A stretch of DNA of 64,000 nt, from contig CASFRL010000033.1 of assembly GCA_949297285.1 (NCBI GenBank), forward strand, positions 19,808 to 83,807. Direction: 5' to 3'. Below are positions 1 through 9,504 of this stretch, piece by piece. A program made the translations under genes and the position numbers. This stretch comes from an uncultured Bacteroidales bacterium. GTDB lineage: Bacteria; Bacteroidota; Bacteroidia; Bacteroidales; Coprobacteraceae. Every line of letters begins with the position of its first letter. The first letter of the stretch is position 1. The notes beneath the pieces were generated by a model. The model did no database searches. It was not told the origin of the DNA and worked only from the letters and a program-made list of their open reading frames with translations.

Positions 1-2075
1 CATCTTTGCAATTGGCCACCCGACTGGGAAGTTATAAGAAATTTAAAGAATATACCCGCAGTGTAGATGAGAAAGAAGCCCCTGTATTTTTGCGAGATTT
101 CTTAACATTCAAGAAAAATCCTATCCCGATCGAAAAGGTAGAGCCTGCGTCTCATATCATGAAGCGTTTTGTTACGGGCGCAATGAGTTTCGGCTCTATC
201 AGTAAAGAAGCCCATGAAACGATCGCTATGGCAATGAATAAGATTGGGGGACGCAGCAACACCGGAGAGGGTGGAGAAGATTCAACCCGCTTTGTTCCCT
301 TAGAAAACGGTCTCTCTATGCGTTCGGCAATAAAACAGGTTGCTTCGGGGCGTTTCGGTGTTACGACAGAATATTTGGTAAATGCCGACGAGATACAAAT
401 TAAAGTGGCACAAGGAGCAAAACCCGGAGAAGGCGGACAGTTACCCGGTTATAAGGTAAATGAAGTTATCGCACGCACCCGCCATTCTATTCCCGGAATT
501 TCGTTGATTTCGCCACCTCCGCATCACGATATTTATTCGATCGAGGATTTGGCACAACTTATATTCGACTTGAAAAACGTAAATCCGAAAGCTGAAATAA
601 GTGTCAAATTAGTTTCAGAGAGCGGTGTCGGCACGATTGCTGCCGGTGTGGCTAAAGCCAAGGCCGATCGTATTATAATTTCCGGAGCCGAAGGCGGAAC
701 CGGGGCAAGTCCGGCAAGTTCGATCCGATATGCCGGGATGCCTCCTGAAATCGGTTTAAGTGAAACACAACAAACTCTCGTCTTAAATGGGTTGCGCGGA
801 CAAGTCAGATTGCAGACCGACGGTCAGTTGAAAACCGGACGTGACATTGTGCTGATGGCACTTCTCGGCGCCGAAGAGTTCGGCTTTGCAACGTCTGCGT
901 TGATCGTACTCGGATGTGTTATGATGCGTAAATGTCATATGAATACTTGTCCCGTAGGGGTGGCGACACAAGACGAAGAGTTGCGCAAGCGATTCCACGG
1001 TCGCTATGAGTATCTGGTAAATTTCTTCACATTCCTTGCCGAGGAAGTTCGGGAATATCTTGCCGAGATGGGATTTACGAGTTTAGATGAAATTATCGGT
1101 CGTACAGACTTGTTGGAGCGAAAAGAAGTTCATGGAAATCCCAAATATGATTTACTCGATTTATCACGGCTGACTCATTATCCGGAACAGGCAGCGACGG
1201 TTGCCATTCGTCAAACAAAGGTTCAAGATCACCAAATAGATCATGTAAAAGATCGTGAAATTATTCAGCAGGCTGCAGATGCAATCGAATCGCAAAAGGA
1301 GATATCTCTGGATTATACGATTGCCAATACCGATCGTTCGGTCGGAGCCATGTTGTCGGGACATATCGCCTCTTTATATGGCGGTAAAGGCTTGCCTGAA
1401 CATACATTGAATGTAAAATTCAAAGGCTCTGCCGGACAAAGTTTCGGAGCATTCTTGGTAAACGGAGTCCATTTCAAATTGGAAGGTGAGGCAAATGATT
1501 ATCTCGGTAAAGGGTTGAGCGGTGGACGCATCAGTTTGATGCCTCCCATACGTTCTACATTTATTGCCGAAGAAAATACAATAGCCGGAAACACACTGCT
1601 ATATGGGGCGACATCCGGTGAAGTATTTATAAACGGGCGTGTCGGAGAGCGTTTTGCCGTCCGCAATTCGGGCGCGATAGCCGTTGTCGAAGGAGTAGGA
1701 GATCACTGTTGTGAATATATGACCGGCGGACGTGTGGTCGTTTTAGGAACTACCGGCCGAAATTTTGCTGCCGGAATGAGCGGTGGCGTGGCGTACGTAT
1801 GGAATAAAAACAATGATTTCGATTATTTCTGCAATATGGAAATGGTTGAATTATCGTTGATCGAAGAGAGCTGTTATCGTAAGGAACTGCACGAATTGAT
1901 TCGCATGCATTATTACTATACGGGGAGTAAATTGGCCAAAACTATGCTCGATGATTGGAGTAAATATGTTGATCAATTTATTCAAGTCGTTCCTATCGAA
2001 TATAAGAAAGTACTGCAAGAAGAACAGATGCGCAAATTGCAACAAAAAATTGCAGATATGCAGAGAGATTATTAA
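1..2075 (+). CDS. gltB: glutamate synthase large subunit, C-terminal part (5' end outside window)
   Basis: This is the C-terminal ~690 residues of the ~1500-residue GltB, which makes glutamate from 2-oxoglutarate and glutamine-derived ammonia. The reading frame is open from base 3, so the N-terminal glutaminase and central domains lie upstream. Visible parts are the FMN-binding synthase domain (GAMSFGSISKEAH, GEGGQLPGYK, GAEGGTGASP), the three-cysteine 3Fe-4S motif in CVMMRKCHMNTCPVG, and the C-terminal GXGXG beta-helix domain (SGHIASLYGGKG to LSGGRISLMPP). It is followed after 62 bases by gltD, its electron-delivering partner, and then asnB, so the three form a nitrogen-assimilation operon. 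Identification is very secure; only the start is missing. Confidence 0.97.
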   Translation, partial: SLQLATRLGSYKKFKEYTRSVDEKEAPVFLRDFLTFKKNPIPIEKVEPASHIMKRFVTGAMSFGSISKEAHETIAMAMNKIGGRSNTGEGGEDSTRFVPLENGLSMRSAIKQVASGRFGVTTEYLVNADEIQIKVAQGAKPGEGGQLPGYKVNEVIARTRHSIPGISLISPPPHHDIYSIEDLAQLIFDLKNVNPKAEISVKLVSESGVGTIAAGVAKAKADRIIISGAEGGTGASPASSIRYAGMPPEIGLSETQQTLVLNGLRGQVRLQTDGQLKTGRDIVLMALLGAEEFGFATSALIVLGCVMMRKCHMNTCPVGVATQDEELRKRFHGRYEYLVNFFTFLAEEVREYLAEMGFTSLDEIIGRTDLLERKEVHGNPKYDLLDLSRLTHYPEQAATVAIRQTKVQDHQIDHVKDREIIQQAADAIESQKEISLDYTIANTDRSVGAMLSGHIASLYGGKGLPEHTLNVKFKGSAGQSFGAFLVNGVHFKLEGEANDYLGKGLSGGRISLMPPIRSTFIAEENTIAGNTLLYGATSGEVFINGRVGERFAVRNSGAIAVVEGVGDHCCEYMTGGRVVVLGTTGRNFAAGMSGGVAYVWNKNNDFDYFCNMEMVELSLIEESCYRKELHELIRMHYYYTGSKLAKTMLDDWSKYVDQFIQVVPIEYKKVLQEEQMRKLQQKIADMQRDY

Positions 2076-2137
2076 CTGTTACCGGAATTACAATTTCGGG
2101 ATATTGTTTAAATCGTTTATTAAAAAGAATAGATACA

Positions 2138-3553
2138 ATGGGAAATCCAAAAGCATTTCTTACTATACACCGACAAGAAGCCGGATATCGTCCGGTGCAC
2201 GACCGCATCGAGGATTTTAGTGAAGTAGAACAGACATTGAACAGTGCTGACCGAAAAAATCAGGCATCGCGTTGTATGGATTGCGGTGTTCCGTTTTGTC
2301 ATTGGGCTTGTCCTGTCGGAAATAAGCAACCGGAATGGCAGGATATGCTTTATAAAGGAAAGTGGCAGGAAGCATACATGATATTGGCAGAGACCTGTGA
2401 TTTTCCGGAATTTACCGGACGAATATGCCCTGCATTGTGCGAAAAAAGCTGTGTTTTGAAATTAAGTGCAGACGAACCTGTTACCATTCGGGAAAACGAA
2501 GCGGCAATTATGGAAGCTGCTTTTAGAGAGGGATATGTGAAACCGGTACACCCCGAACGCAACGGGAAGAGAGTTGCGGTCATAGGGTCTGGCCCGGCCG
2601 GACTTACGGTTGCCAATCGGCTGAATCATAAAGGTTATGAAGTGACCATATATGAGAAACATGAATTACCCGGTGGTTTGCTCCGTTTTGGCATTCCCAA
2701 TTTCAAATTGAGTAAAGTCGTGATCGATCGACGTATTCGCCTTATGAAAGAAGAAGGTGTAATTTTTGTTTTGAATACCGAGATAGGAAAAGATATATCG
2801 ACTAAGGAATTGATAGAAAAATATGATGCTGTATGTGTGGCCATCGGTTCAGAAGTTCCGAGAGACCTGCCTATCGAAGGGAGAGATTTGGAAGGCGTTC
2901 ATTTTGCCTTGGACTTACTCGGACAACAAAACCGTATATTGGAGGGTATCATGCCACAGCCTGAAGATTTGATTTCGGCTAAAGGAAAGAAGGTCTTGAT
3001 TATTGGAGGTGGAGACACAGGCTCGGATTGTGTCGGAACTTGCAATCGCCATGGCGCAACGAAAATAACTCAGATAGAGATTATGCCGAAGCCGCCGATA
3101 CACGATAATCCGGCAACACCGTGGCCAATGTATCCGATGATATTGAAAACGAGCAGCTCTCACGAAGAAGGTTGTGAACGCCGTTGGTTATTGAATGCGA
3201 CCCGCTTTATCGGAGATAAGAACAAACTGAAAGCTGTCGAGGTGGAAGAGGTCTCATGGGAGAAGACAGATGACGGGCGCATGCAAATGAAACCGACAGG
3301 TAAAAAAGAGATTATTGAAGCTGATCTGGTATTTCTGGCTATGGGATTCGTTCATCCTATACAAGAGGGAATTATTTCGGAATTGGGGTTGGCTGTCGAT
3401 AACCGAAAGAATATAGCGGTAGATGCTTCACAGAAAAGCAATATCGACAAAGTTTTTGCTTGCGGAGATGCGACCTCCGGAGCAAGTCTGGTCGTAAAGG
3501 CCATGGCCTCAGGTAAAAAGACAGCAGAAGCCATAATAAAATATTTAAAATAA
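2138..3553 (+). CDS. gltD: glutamate synthase small subunit (NADPH-dependent)
   Basis: GltD oxidises NADPH and passes electrons through FAD and iron-sulfur clusters to GltB. The 471-residue length matches the family. The N-terminal cysteine-rich domain is intact (CMDCGVPFCHWACP, then CPALCEKSC). An FAD-binding Rossmann motif follows at about residue 147 (VIGSGPAGLTVANRL), the NADPH-binding motif at about residue 288 (VLIIGGGDTGSDC), and the C-terminal FAD-contact motif is KVFACGDATSGASLV. It sits directly downstream of gltB and 17 bases before the asnB start, consistent with one transcript. Confidence 0.97.
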   Translation: MGNPKAFLTIHRQEAGYRPVHDRIEDFSEVEQTLNSADRKNQASRCMDCGVPFCHWACPVGNKQPEWQDMLYKGKWQEAYMILAETCDFPEFTGRICPALCEKSCVLKLSADEPVTIRENEAAIMEAAFREGYVKPVHPERNGKRVAVIGSGPAGLTVANRLNHKGYEVTIYEKHELPGGLLRFGIPNFKLSKVVIDRRIRLMKEEGVIFVLNTEIGKDISTKELIEKYDAVCVAIGSEVPRDLPIEGRDLEGVHFALDLLGQQNRILEGIMPQPEDLISAKGKKVLIIGGGDTGSDCVGTCNRHGATKITQIEIMPKPPIHDNPATPWPMYPMILKTSSSHEEGCERRWLLNATRFIGDKNKLKAVEVEEVSWEKTDDGRMQMKPTGKKEIIEADLVFLAMGFVHPIQEGIISELGLAVDNRKNIAVDASQKSNIDKVFACGDATSGASLVVKAMASGKKTAEAIIKYLK

Positions 3554-3570
3554 TCTAATTGATAAGCAAT

Positions 3571-5238
3571 ATGTGTGGAATAGTAGCATTATTAGATATA
3601 AAACCCGAAGATGTTGCCGGGTTGCGTTCTCAGGTTTTGAAAATGTCTAACAAATTACGGCATCGGGGGCCCGATTGGTCTGGAATTTATACCGGACAAA
3701 AAGCAATCCTTGCACACGAACGACTTTCGATTGTTGACCCTCAGTCGGGAGGTCAACCCTTGAAAAGCAAAGACGGGAAAACCATCTTGACGGTAAATGG
3801 TGAAATTTACAATCATCAGGCAATACGGGAACAACTCAAAAACGAGTATGAGTTCCAGACTGGCTCGGATTGTGAAGTAATACTTGCATTGTACCGAAAG
3901 AAAGGCATCGATTTTCTTGAAGACATCAATGGTATATTTGCATTCGTATTGTACGATGAAGAGAAAGACGAATACTTGATTGCACGGGATCCGATAGGTG
4001 TCATTCCGCTATATATCGGGACCGATAAAGAGGGCCGTGTTATGGTTGCTTCAGAGTTGAAAGCATTAGAAGGGTATGCCGATCATTATGAACCGTTTTT
4101 GCCGGGACACTATTATTATAGTAAAGAAAAAAAACTGTTGCGGTGGTATAAACGGGATTGGATGGAATATGATGCCGTAAAGGATAATCCTGCCAATATC
4201 TCGGATTTAAGGACCGCATTGGAAGCCGCTGTGCAACGGCAACTGATGAGTGATGTGCCCTACGGCGTTTTATTATCGGGAGGTTTAGATTCTTCGATCA
4301 TTTCGGCCATTGCAAAAAAATATGCTGCAAAACGGATAGAAGATGATAGTAAGACCGATGCATGGTGGCCGCAATTACACTCTTTTGCCGTCGGATTGAA
4401 AGGTGCTCCGGATCTGGTTGCCGCCAAAAAGGTCGCCGATCATATCGGGACCGTACATCACGAAATCAATTATACCGTACAAGAAGGGTTGGATGCTATA
4501 CGGGACGTTATTTATTATATCGAAACGTATGATGTAACTACGGTCAGAGCCTCGACGCCGATGTATCTTTTGTCGCGGGTTATCAAATCTATGGGAATAA
4601 AAATGGTATTGTCGGGAGAGGGAGCCGATGAAGTGTTCGGAGGGTATCTTTATTTCCATAAAGCTCCGGATGCGAAATCATTCCATGAAGAGACAATACG
4701 GAAAATCAGTAAACTCTATCTGTATGATTGCTTGCGGGCCAATAAATCATTGTCGGCATGGGGAGTCGAAGGTCGTGTACCTTTCCTTGATAAAGAATTC
4801 CTCGATGTTGCCATGAGACTGAATCCTAAGGCCAAAATGGCACCGGGAAAAGTTATCGAAAAGAAAATCTTGCGAGAGGCTTTCGCCGATATGCTTCCAG
4901 AAGAAGTCGTTTGGCGACAAAAAGAACAATTTTCAGACGGGGTAGGATATAGTTGGATCGATTCGTTAAAGCAATTGACTTCAAGCATGGTTTCTGACGA
5001 AGAGATGGCTCACGCTGCCGAAAGATTTCCCATACAGCCGCCGATGAATAAAGAAGAATATTATTATCGCTCGATATTTGAAGAATTGTTCCCGAGCAAA
5101 AGTGCAGCATTGTCGGTGCCTTCGGTTCCGTCTGTTGCTTGCAGTACGGCAGAAGCATTGGCTTGGGATGAAGCATTTAAGAACATGAACGATCCTTCAG
5201 GACGTGCGGTAAAAGGTGTACATGCCGACAGTTATTGA
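3571..5238 (+). CDS. asnB: asparagine synthase, glutamine-hydrolysing
   Basis: This enzyme makes asparagine from aspartate, ATP and glutamine. An in-frame TTG lies 12 bases upstream, but the ATG at 3571 is chosen because it places Cys at position 2 (MCGIVAL), the N-terminal nucleophile of class II glutamine amidotransferases. The amidotransferase half shows RHRGPDWSG, SIVDPQSGGQPL and NGEIYNH. The synthetase half has the ATP-pyrophosphatase loop SGGLDSS and SGEGADEVFGGY. The 555-residue length is almost the same as E. coli AsnB. Placement behind gltBD groups glutamine-consuming amino-acid synthesis in one operon. Confidence 0.96.
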   Translation: MCGIVALLDIKPEDVAGLRSQVLKMSNKLRHRGPDWSGIYTGQKAILAHERLSIVDPQSGGQPLKSKDGKTILTVNGEIYNHQAIREQLKNEYEFQTGSDCEVILALYRKKGIDFLEDINGIFAFVLYDEEKDEYLIARDPIGVIPLYIGTDKEGRVMVASELKALEGYADHYEPFLPGHYYYSKEKKLLRWYKRDWMEYDAVKDNPANISDLRTALEAAVQRQLMSDVPYGVLLSGGLDSSIISAIAKKYAAKRIEDDSKTDAWWPQLHSFAVGLKGAPDLVAAKKVADHIGTVHHEINYTVQEGLDAIRDVIYYIETYDVTTVRASTPMYLLSRVIKSMGIKMVLSGEGADEVFGGYLYFHKAPDAKSFHEETIRKISKLYLYDCLRANKSLSAWGVEGRVPFLDKEFLDVAMRLNPKAKMAPGKVIEKKILREAFADMLPEEVVWRQKEQFSDGVGYSWIDSLKQLTSSMVSDEEMAHAAERFPIQPPMNKEEYYYRSIFEELFPSKSAALSVPSVPSVACSTAEALAWDEAFKNMNDPSGRAVKGVHADSY

Positions 5239-5269
5239 TCACTTTTTAGATTTTATAGTTGATGTGTCG

Positions 5270-5303
5270 ACCGGTTTGCCTGTGACTGGCAGACCGGTTT
5301 TTA
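5270..5303. terminator. terminator between asnB and the convergent PorT-like gene
   Basis: ACCGGTTTGCC (5270-5280) pairs with GGCAGACCGGT (5288-5298), with one G-T wobble and a 7-base loop, followed by a T run. It lies between two convergent genes and ends the gltB-gltD-asnB transcript; it may also serve the minus strand. Confidence 0.8.
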
Positions 5304-5375
5304 TGATTTATTCTGATGCCTTATCTTTAAAATGAACCGTCTGTAATTCTTCTCTGTCAGAACGTGTGTTTTGTG

Positions 5376-6047
5376 CTATTTTAAGTTGAGCATATAAGAT
5401 AATGCGACAGAGATTGTTTGATTCGATGATGTCGCAAAATAATCGGCTTTACGGTTTTTGAAAAAATCTCCAAGTCCGAAATAGTAACGTCCTTCGAGAA
5501 TAAAACTGCTTTTCTTGGCTTTTATTTCGATGCCGCCTCCTCCACAAATTCCGTAATCGAATTTATTGGCGATAGGCATATTGTATTGTGTCGATTCCCA
5601 CGTTTGTGAAAATTTCGGAAGGTCTTTTAAGTCGAAACTGCTAATCTCTTTATCTGATATAAGAAATCCTACTTGAGGCCCTAAATTTACAAATCCCCGG
5701 AAATTTTTATTTCCGAAAAAGATATGGGTCATAAATGGCAGTTCTATATAATTGAGTTTACGGCTGTAACTATAATCTCCTTCGTCACTGAAATTTTCAT
5801 TCCAACCATGTTGCGTATAATTCAATTCTATAATAAATCCGAAATATTTTTCTTCAATGTAGCGTACAGATAGTCCGCCGGTATAGCCTATTTCATAATT
5901 TTGCCTGACGCTTGGACGAAGAGTTACTTTTGAGAGTGTGGTACCGAACTTTCCGCCAATTGCAAACTCTGGTTTATAATTTCGTTGCGCAGAAGTTGTA
6001 ATGATGCAACAAAATAAGATAAGGCTGCTTATGATAATCTTTTTCAT
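5376..6047 (-). CDS. PorT-family outer-membrane beta-barrel protein
   Basis: A 223-residue protein with an N-terminal signal peptide (MKKIIISSLILFCCIITTSAQ). The mature part has alternating hydrophobic/polar strands and aromatic girdle residues (FGGKFGTTLSK-like start, IELNYTQHGW, FILEGRYYFGLGD) and ends in SYMLNLK, typical of small eight-stranded PorT/OMP_b-brl_2 barrels. It starts 4 bases after the stop of the LysM/receptor-fold gene, so the two are almost certainly cotranscribed. Members of this family include PorT of the type IX secretion machinery, but most are uncharacterised, so a secretion role is not claimed. Confidence 0.8.
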   Translation of the reverse strand: MKKIIISSLILFCCIITTSAQRNYKPEFAIGGKFGTTLSKVTLRPSVRQNYEIGYTGGLSVRYIEEKYFGFIIELNYTQHGWNENFSDEGDYSYSRKLNYIELPFMTHIFFGNKNFRGFVNLGPQVGFLISDKEISSFDLKDLPKFSQTWESTQYNMPIANKFDYGICGGGGIEIKAKKSSFILEGRYYFGLGDFFKNRKADYFATSSNQTISVALSYMLNLK

Positions 6048-6051
6048 CTCT

Positions 6052-7998
6052 TTATTTTATTACCCGTTTTTCGATAATATATGAGGGTTTGAAATAAACG
6101 AAGTAAAAACTCTTGTTTATAAAACCGCTCCGGTCATCAATTTTTTGGAATTTAAAATCTGTTTGCAGACTGGAAGAGGTGATTGTCTCGAGATGGTTCT
6201 CAAAATCTTTTCCGTATTTTTTTAATGCGTTTAAGAAATACATTCCGGTATCGAATCCCAACAAACCGTATTTAGGATTGGCATTAATCAGATCTTTGTT
6301 ATACCAGAAATAGAATTTTTTTTGAAAATCTTTCCACTCGGAATCGGTTGGATTGGTGTAGAATCGGGTAAAAATAACGGTGTTCAGTTTGTGGAAATTG
6401 TTTAAATATTCTTTTGTGTAGGTTTGCCATTCCGGATACCCGAACAATGTAATCGAAAGATCGGGACGGTCATCTCTCAATTTCGATAGTGATGCTAAGA
6501 TTTTCCCTGCCGAATTTTTTGTCGATGAATTGTTGATGACTAAAATATCTGCATTTTCCGACAGATCATTGTTCAATGCCGTAAGTTCCGGATCTGAGTC
6601 GATGTAATAATCTTTGAATTGAATATTTTTATGTTGCAATTCCGATTTTACCAGATTGATAAAGTCTTTCTTTTCATCCGGGATTTCATTGTCGATCAAA
6701 AATACTACTTGTTTGTCTCCGAATTGTTTTATCAATTCGTTTACCGTTTCCGAATACAGGAATGAATGGGGAATGTTGGTTTGGAAAACATTCGCGTTGC
6801 GGTTCGCTTCATCATTTTTCAATGAAAAAACATTTACCATGCCAATACCATTCTTCCGTGCAAAGGATGCGGTTTTCTGTATCAAAGAATTATCTGCCGG
6901 CCCGATAATCAAATCGACCGAACTCATTTGCGGATCTGATAGGATATTGTCAAGAGTAGAGCTTTTCCCTTCAGTATCATAAGCATATACATCGATAGAT
7001 GTGCCCTGTTTTTTCAGGCTATCTACTGCCAATAAAAATCCTTGGTAATATTCTAAGTAAAGAGCCGATCGGGTATTCTCCTTTTGAGAAAGCATAAAGG
7101 GAAGTAAAACGGCAATATCGATTTTTCCCGTCTCATTTTCTGCATAGTTATATGCCTTTCCACCCATGTCCGATAAGGCTTGTGAATGGTCTGTTGAAGA
7201 TTCTTTTTTTGGAATATTGATAATGATGTCTTTTTTTATTTCTCCGATTCCAGGATTGCAGGCTTTTATATCATCGATCGTAATTCCGAATTGTTGAGCA
7301 ATACTATATAACGTTTCTTTTTTCTTTACCGTGTATGGGAAAGTCTCGGGAGTGTTTCGTTTAATACCGTTCTCAAGTCCTTTTTTCGGGGCAATTTTTA
7401 TGACTTTACCGATTGTAAAGTTAGATGAAGACAATTCTGGGTTTTGTTTCAATAAGTCATCTATGGTAATGCCATATTTCTTGGCAACAGAAAATAAGGT
7501 TTCTTTAGGCGCAATCGTATGGTATATATATTGGCCGGTCATGTCTTGTTTCTGTGACTCGTTCGGGTTTACAGCCCCTGTTTGGGGAATTTTCAGTTTC
7601 ATCCCGACACGTAACCCTTTTTCCGAATCCGGATTTAAAGCAATTATGGCATTCGGTGCAATGTGGTATTTTCGGGCTATTGCATATATTGTTTCGCCAA
7701 CAGATACTGTATGGATAAAACTTGACGTATCTTCTTTTTTTTGAGTAACCCCTTTGATCGGAATCAGTAATTCTTGCCCGCTTTTGAGACCGTTTTTGGC
7801 CGATGGGTTATATTGAAGAATTTCCTCTTTGGTAGTATCGAATTTTTTGCAGATAGAATAGAACCCTTCTGCACTATTTACTTTATATAAGTAAAATCCT
7901 TTGCCATTTATTGATTTTTTCGGGAAATTATCAGCAAATAATGATAAATGTCCGATGAAGGAAACAAAAAGTATAAAAAAAATCTTTTTTACAATCAT
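6052..7998 (-). CDS. LysM-repeat protein with a periplasmic receptor (type 1 PBP) domain
   Basis: A 648-residue exported protein. After a signal peptide (to about residue 22) come four LysM modules (about 33-80, 92-138, 158-205 and 221-264), each with the pattern ETLYSIAxxxGITIDDIKxxNP...I.IP, which bind peptidoglycan. The second half (about 290-640) reads like an amino-acid/branched-chain receptor fold (IDIAVLLPFML, YLEYYQGFLLAVDSL, DLIIGPADNSLIQKTASFARK, YGLLGFDTGMYFLNALKKYG). Bacteroidetes carry such fusions widely. A cell-wall-anchored sensor or scaffold is plausible, but the ligand is unknown. It leads the two-gene operon with the PorT-like barrel. Confidence 0.85.
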   Translation of the reverse strand: MIVKKIFFILFVSFIGHLSLFADNFPKKSINGKGFYLYKVNSAEGFYSICKKFDTTKEEILQYNPSAKNGLKSGQELLIPIKGVTQKKEDTSSFIHTVSVGETIYAIARKYHIAPNAIIALNPDSEKGLRVGMKLKIPQTGAVNPNESQKQDMTGQYIYHTIAPKETLFSVAKKYGITIDDLLKQNPELSSSNFTIGKVIKIAPKKGLENGIKRNTPETFPYTVKKKETLYSIAQQFGITIDDIKACNPGIGEIKKDIIINIPKKESSTDHSQALSDMGGKAYNYAENETGKIDIAVLLPFMLSQKENTRSALYLEYYQGFLLAVDSLKKQGTSIDVYAYDTEGKSSTLDNILSDPQMSSVDLIIGPADNSLIQKTASFARKNGIGMVNVFSLKNDEANRNANVFQTNIPHSFLYSETVNELIKQFGDKQVVFLIDNEIPDEKKDFINLVKSELQHKNIQFKDYYIDSDPELTALNNDLSENADILVINNSSTKNSAGKILASLSKLRDDRPDLSITLFGYPEWQTYTKEYLNNFHKLNTVIFTRFYTNPTDSEWKDFQKKFYFWYNKDLINANPKYGLLGFDTGMYFLNALKKYGKDFENHLETITSSSLQTDFKFQKIDDRSGFINKSFYFVYFKPSYIIEKRVIK

Positions 7999-8048
7999 GA
8001 GATCGGATTATTTGTTCTTTTATTTCTGCCTTTTATACATACAAAAAA

Positions 8049-8080
8049 CAAAGGTACAAAATTTTCCTTGTTGCAACAAC
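8049..8080 (-). promoter_or_regulatory. Bacteroidetes-type promoter for the LysM-barrel operon
   Basis: On the minus strand TACCTTTG (8056-8049) matches the -7 consensus TAnnTTTG. GTTG (8080-8077) is spaced 20 bases upstream as a -33 candidate. It lies about 50 bases before the start codon at 7998. Confidence 0.6.
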
Positions 8081-8161
8081 GACTTTAATGAACTTCATTC
8101 GTATATATTGATTATAAAATCCTTTTTTGTTTTTTTATTTATTTCTTTCTGCGAAATACCG

Positions 8162-8169
8162 TATCTTTG
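8162..8169 (+). promoter_or_regulatory. -7 promoter element upstream of the CHU_C protein gene
   Basis: TATCTTTG is an exact TAnnTTTG match 26 bases before the start codon at 8196. No good -33 TTTG is visible. Confidence 0.55.
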
Positions 8170-8195
8170 ACGATTAACTGTTTAAGGAATGATCG

Positions 8196-9482
8196 ATGAA
8201 AAGATTTTGTATTTTATCGCTATATTTTTTCTGGGTATTTTTATTGTGTGCACAAACCGTAGAAATCCCCGGAGCATATCGTTGGACGGGAGTAAATAAA
8301 TCGGAAACCGGACTGGATTATGTTTTTGTTGTTCCTTCTTCATCACAAGCGACAATCCGTTTCAATACCACATCCGGATCGACCGTCAATTGGTATAAAT
8401 TTCATCAAACAGGAATAAACGACAAAGATTTTTTTCATACGGGAAATGTATTATCTACGGCTGAAAAGGATTGTGGGTACGTAATCGAACAAGGAGATGT
8501 CTCAATATATTTGTGGGTATCGACATACAAAGAAGTTGCATCTTTATATCCGGATGAAGAGTTTACCGACCAATGTAATCAAGTGCGGTTGGCCGGAAGC
8601 GGTTTGGATATCCCGTATTATACTACCGATGGGAAATGGAAATCTGTAAACCGGGTCGTTACATTCAAGACATGGAAATGGGATGACATATTGAAGGATT
8701 TGAAAATGGTGGATGATACCGTACAATGTGAAGTCTCGAAAAGTGGAGAAACTATCAGTTTGTATGCTCCTGCGCCATACGAAAAGACACTGTTTACCGT
8801 GATCGATTCTATCCCTTATAAAGGATGGAATAGCGCGATAAAAAAAATTACGACATCCGAGGAGTATGATTCCCGGGCAATATTGGTGAAAGCAGTCGTT
8901 ACCCAGCTTCGGGAGAAAGCGATAAACGAATTGCAATCGGATATGGAAGACGGCGTTTTCGGTGGCTCGGCACCCGTAGAAATGGAATTTAAGGCTTATG
9001 TAAGCGGAGACAATTATTATGCATGGGAATTTATGCAAGAAGATCCGAACGAGGTAGATGACCCGATAATCGATGCTATATATACCGACAAAATATTGCG
9101 TTATACATTTAATAGTGAGGGGACTACATATGTTAGATTGAAAGCTACCAATTCTTATTGCAGTAAAGATACTTCTTTTACAATAACGATCGGGGAATCT
9201 TCTCTTGAAGCTCCGAATATTTTTTCTCCCGGGACAAGTCCTGGCGTAAATGACGAGTGGAAAGTCGCTTACAAATCGATCGTGAGTTTCAGATGTTGGA
9301 TATTCAATCGATGGGGCGTTGAGATGTTTCGCTTTACAGATCCGTCGCAAGGGTGGGATGGAAAATATAAAGGGAAATTGGTACCTCCCGGAGTTTATTA
9401 CTATATAATAGAGGCTAAAGGTGCAGATAACCAAAACTATAAACTAAAAGGTAACATAAATATTTTAAGGCCTCGAAATTGA
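8196..9482 (+). CDS. secreted protein with gliding-motility-type (CHU_C) C-terminal domain, T9SS type B substrate
   Basis: A 428-residue protein with a signal peptide (MKRFCILSLYFFWVFLLCAQ). The C-terminal ~90 residues match the CHU_C/gliding-motility-associated domain: APNIFSPG, NDEWKV, CWIFNRWGVEMF, GWDGKYKGKLVPPGVYYYIIEAKG and a final KLKGNINILRP. This is the type B sorting signal used by the type IX secretion system. Residues 20-330 hold Ig-like or PKD-like sheets (SFTITIGES before the CHU_C domain) with no recognised enzyme. The short length compared with most CHU_C proteins suggests a small surface protein. It is followed after 22 bases by a lytic transglycosylase, so the pair may be cotranscribed. 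Confidence 0.8.
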   Translation: MKRFCILSLYFFWVFLLCAQTVEIPGAYRWTGVNKSETGLDYVFVVPSSSQATIRFNTTSGSTVNWYKFHQTGINDKDFFHTGNVLSTAEKDCGYVIEQGDVSIYLWVSTYKEVASLYPDEEFTDQCNQVRLAGSGLDIPYYTTDGKWKSVNRVVTFKTWKWDDILKDLKMVDDTVQCEVSKSGETISLYAPAPYEKTLFTVIDSIPYKGWNSAIKKITTSEEYDSRAILVKAVVTQLREKAINELQSDMEDGVFGGSAPVEMEFKAYVSGDNYYAWEFMQEDPNEVDDPIIDAIYTDKILRYTFNSEGTTYVRLKATNSYCSKDTSFTITIGESSLEAPNIFSPGTSPGVNDEWKVAYKSIVSFRCWIFNRWGVEMFRFTDPSQGWDGKYKGKLVPPGVYYYIIEAKGADNQNYKLKGNINILRPRN

Positions 9483-9504
9483 AGCAAAACATATAGATTG
9501 GAAA

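Noticed and set aside
8544..9434. 296-codon minus-strand frame opposite the CHU_C gene
   Set aside because: The plus-strand protein has a signal peptide and a recognised C-terminal domain; the minus frame is rich in Cys, Ile, Phe and Arg with no domain and is a shadow.
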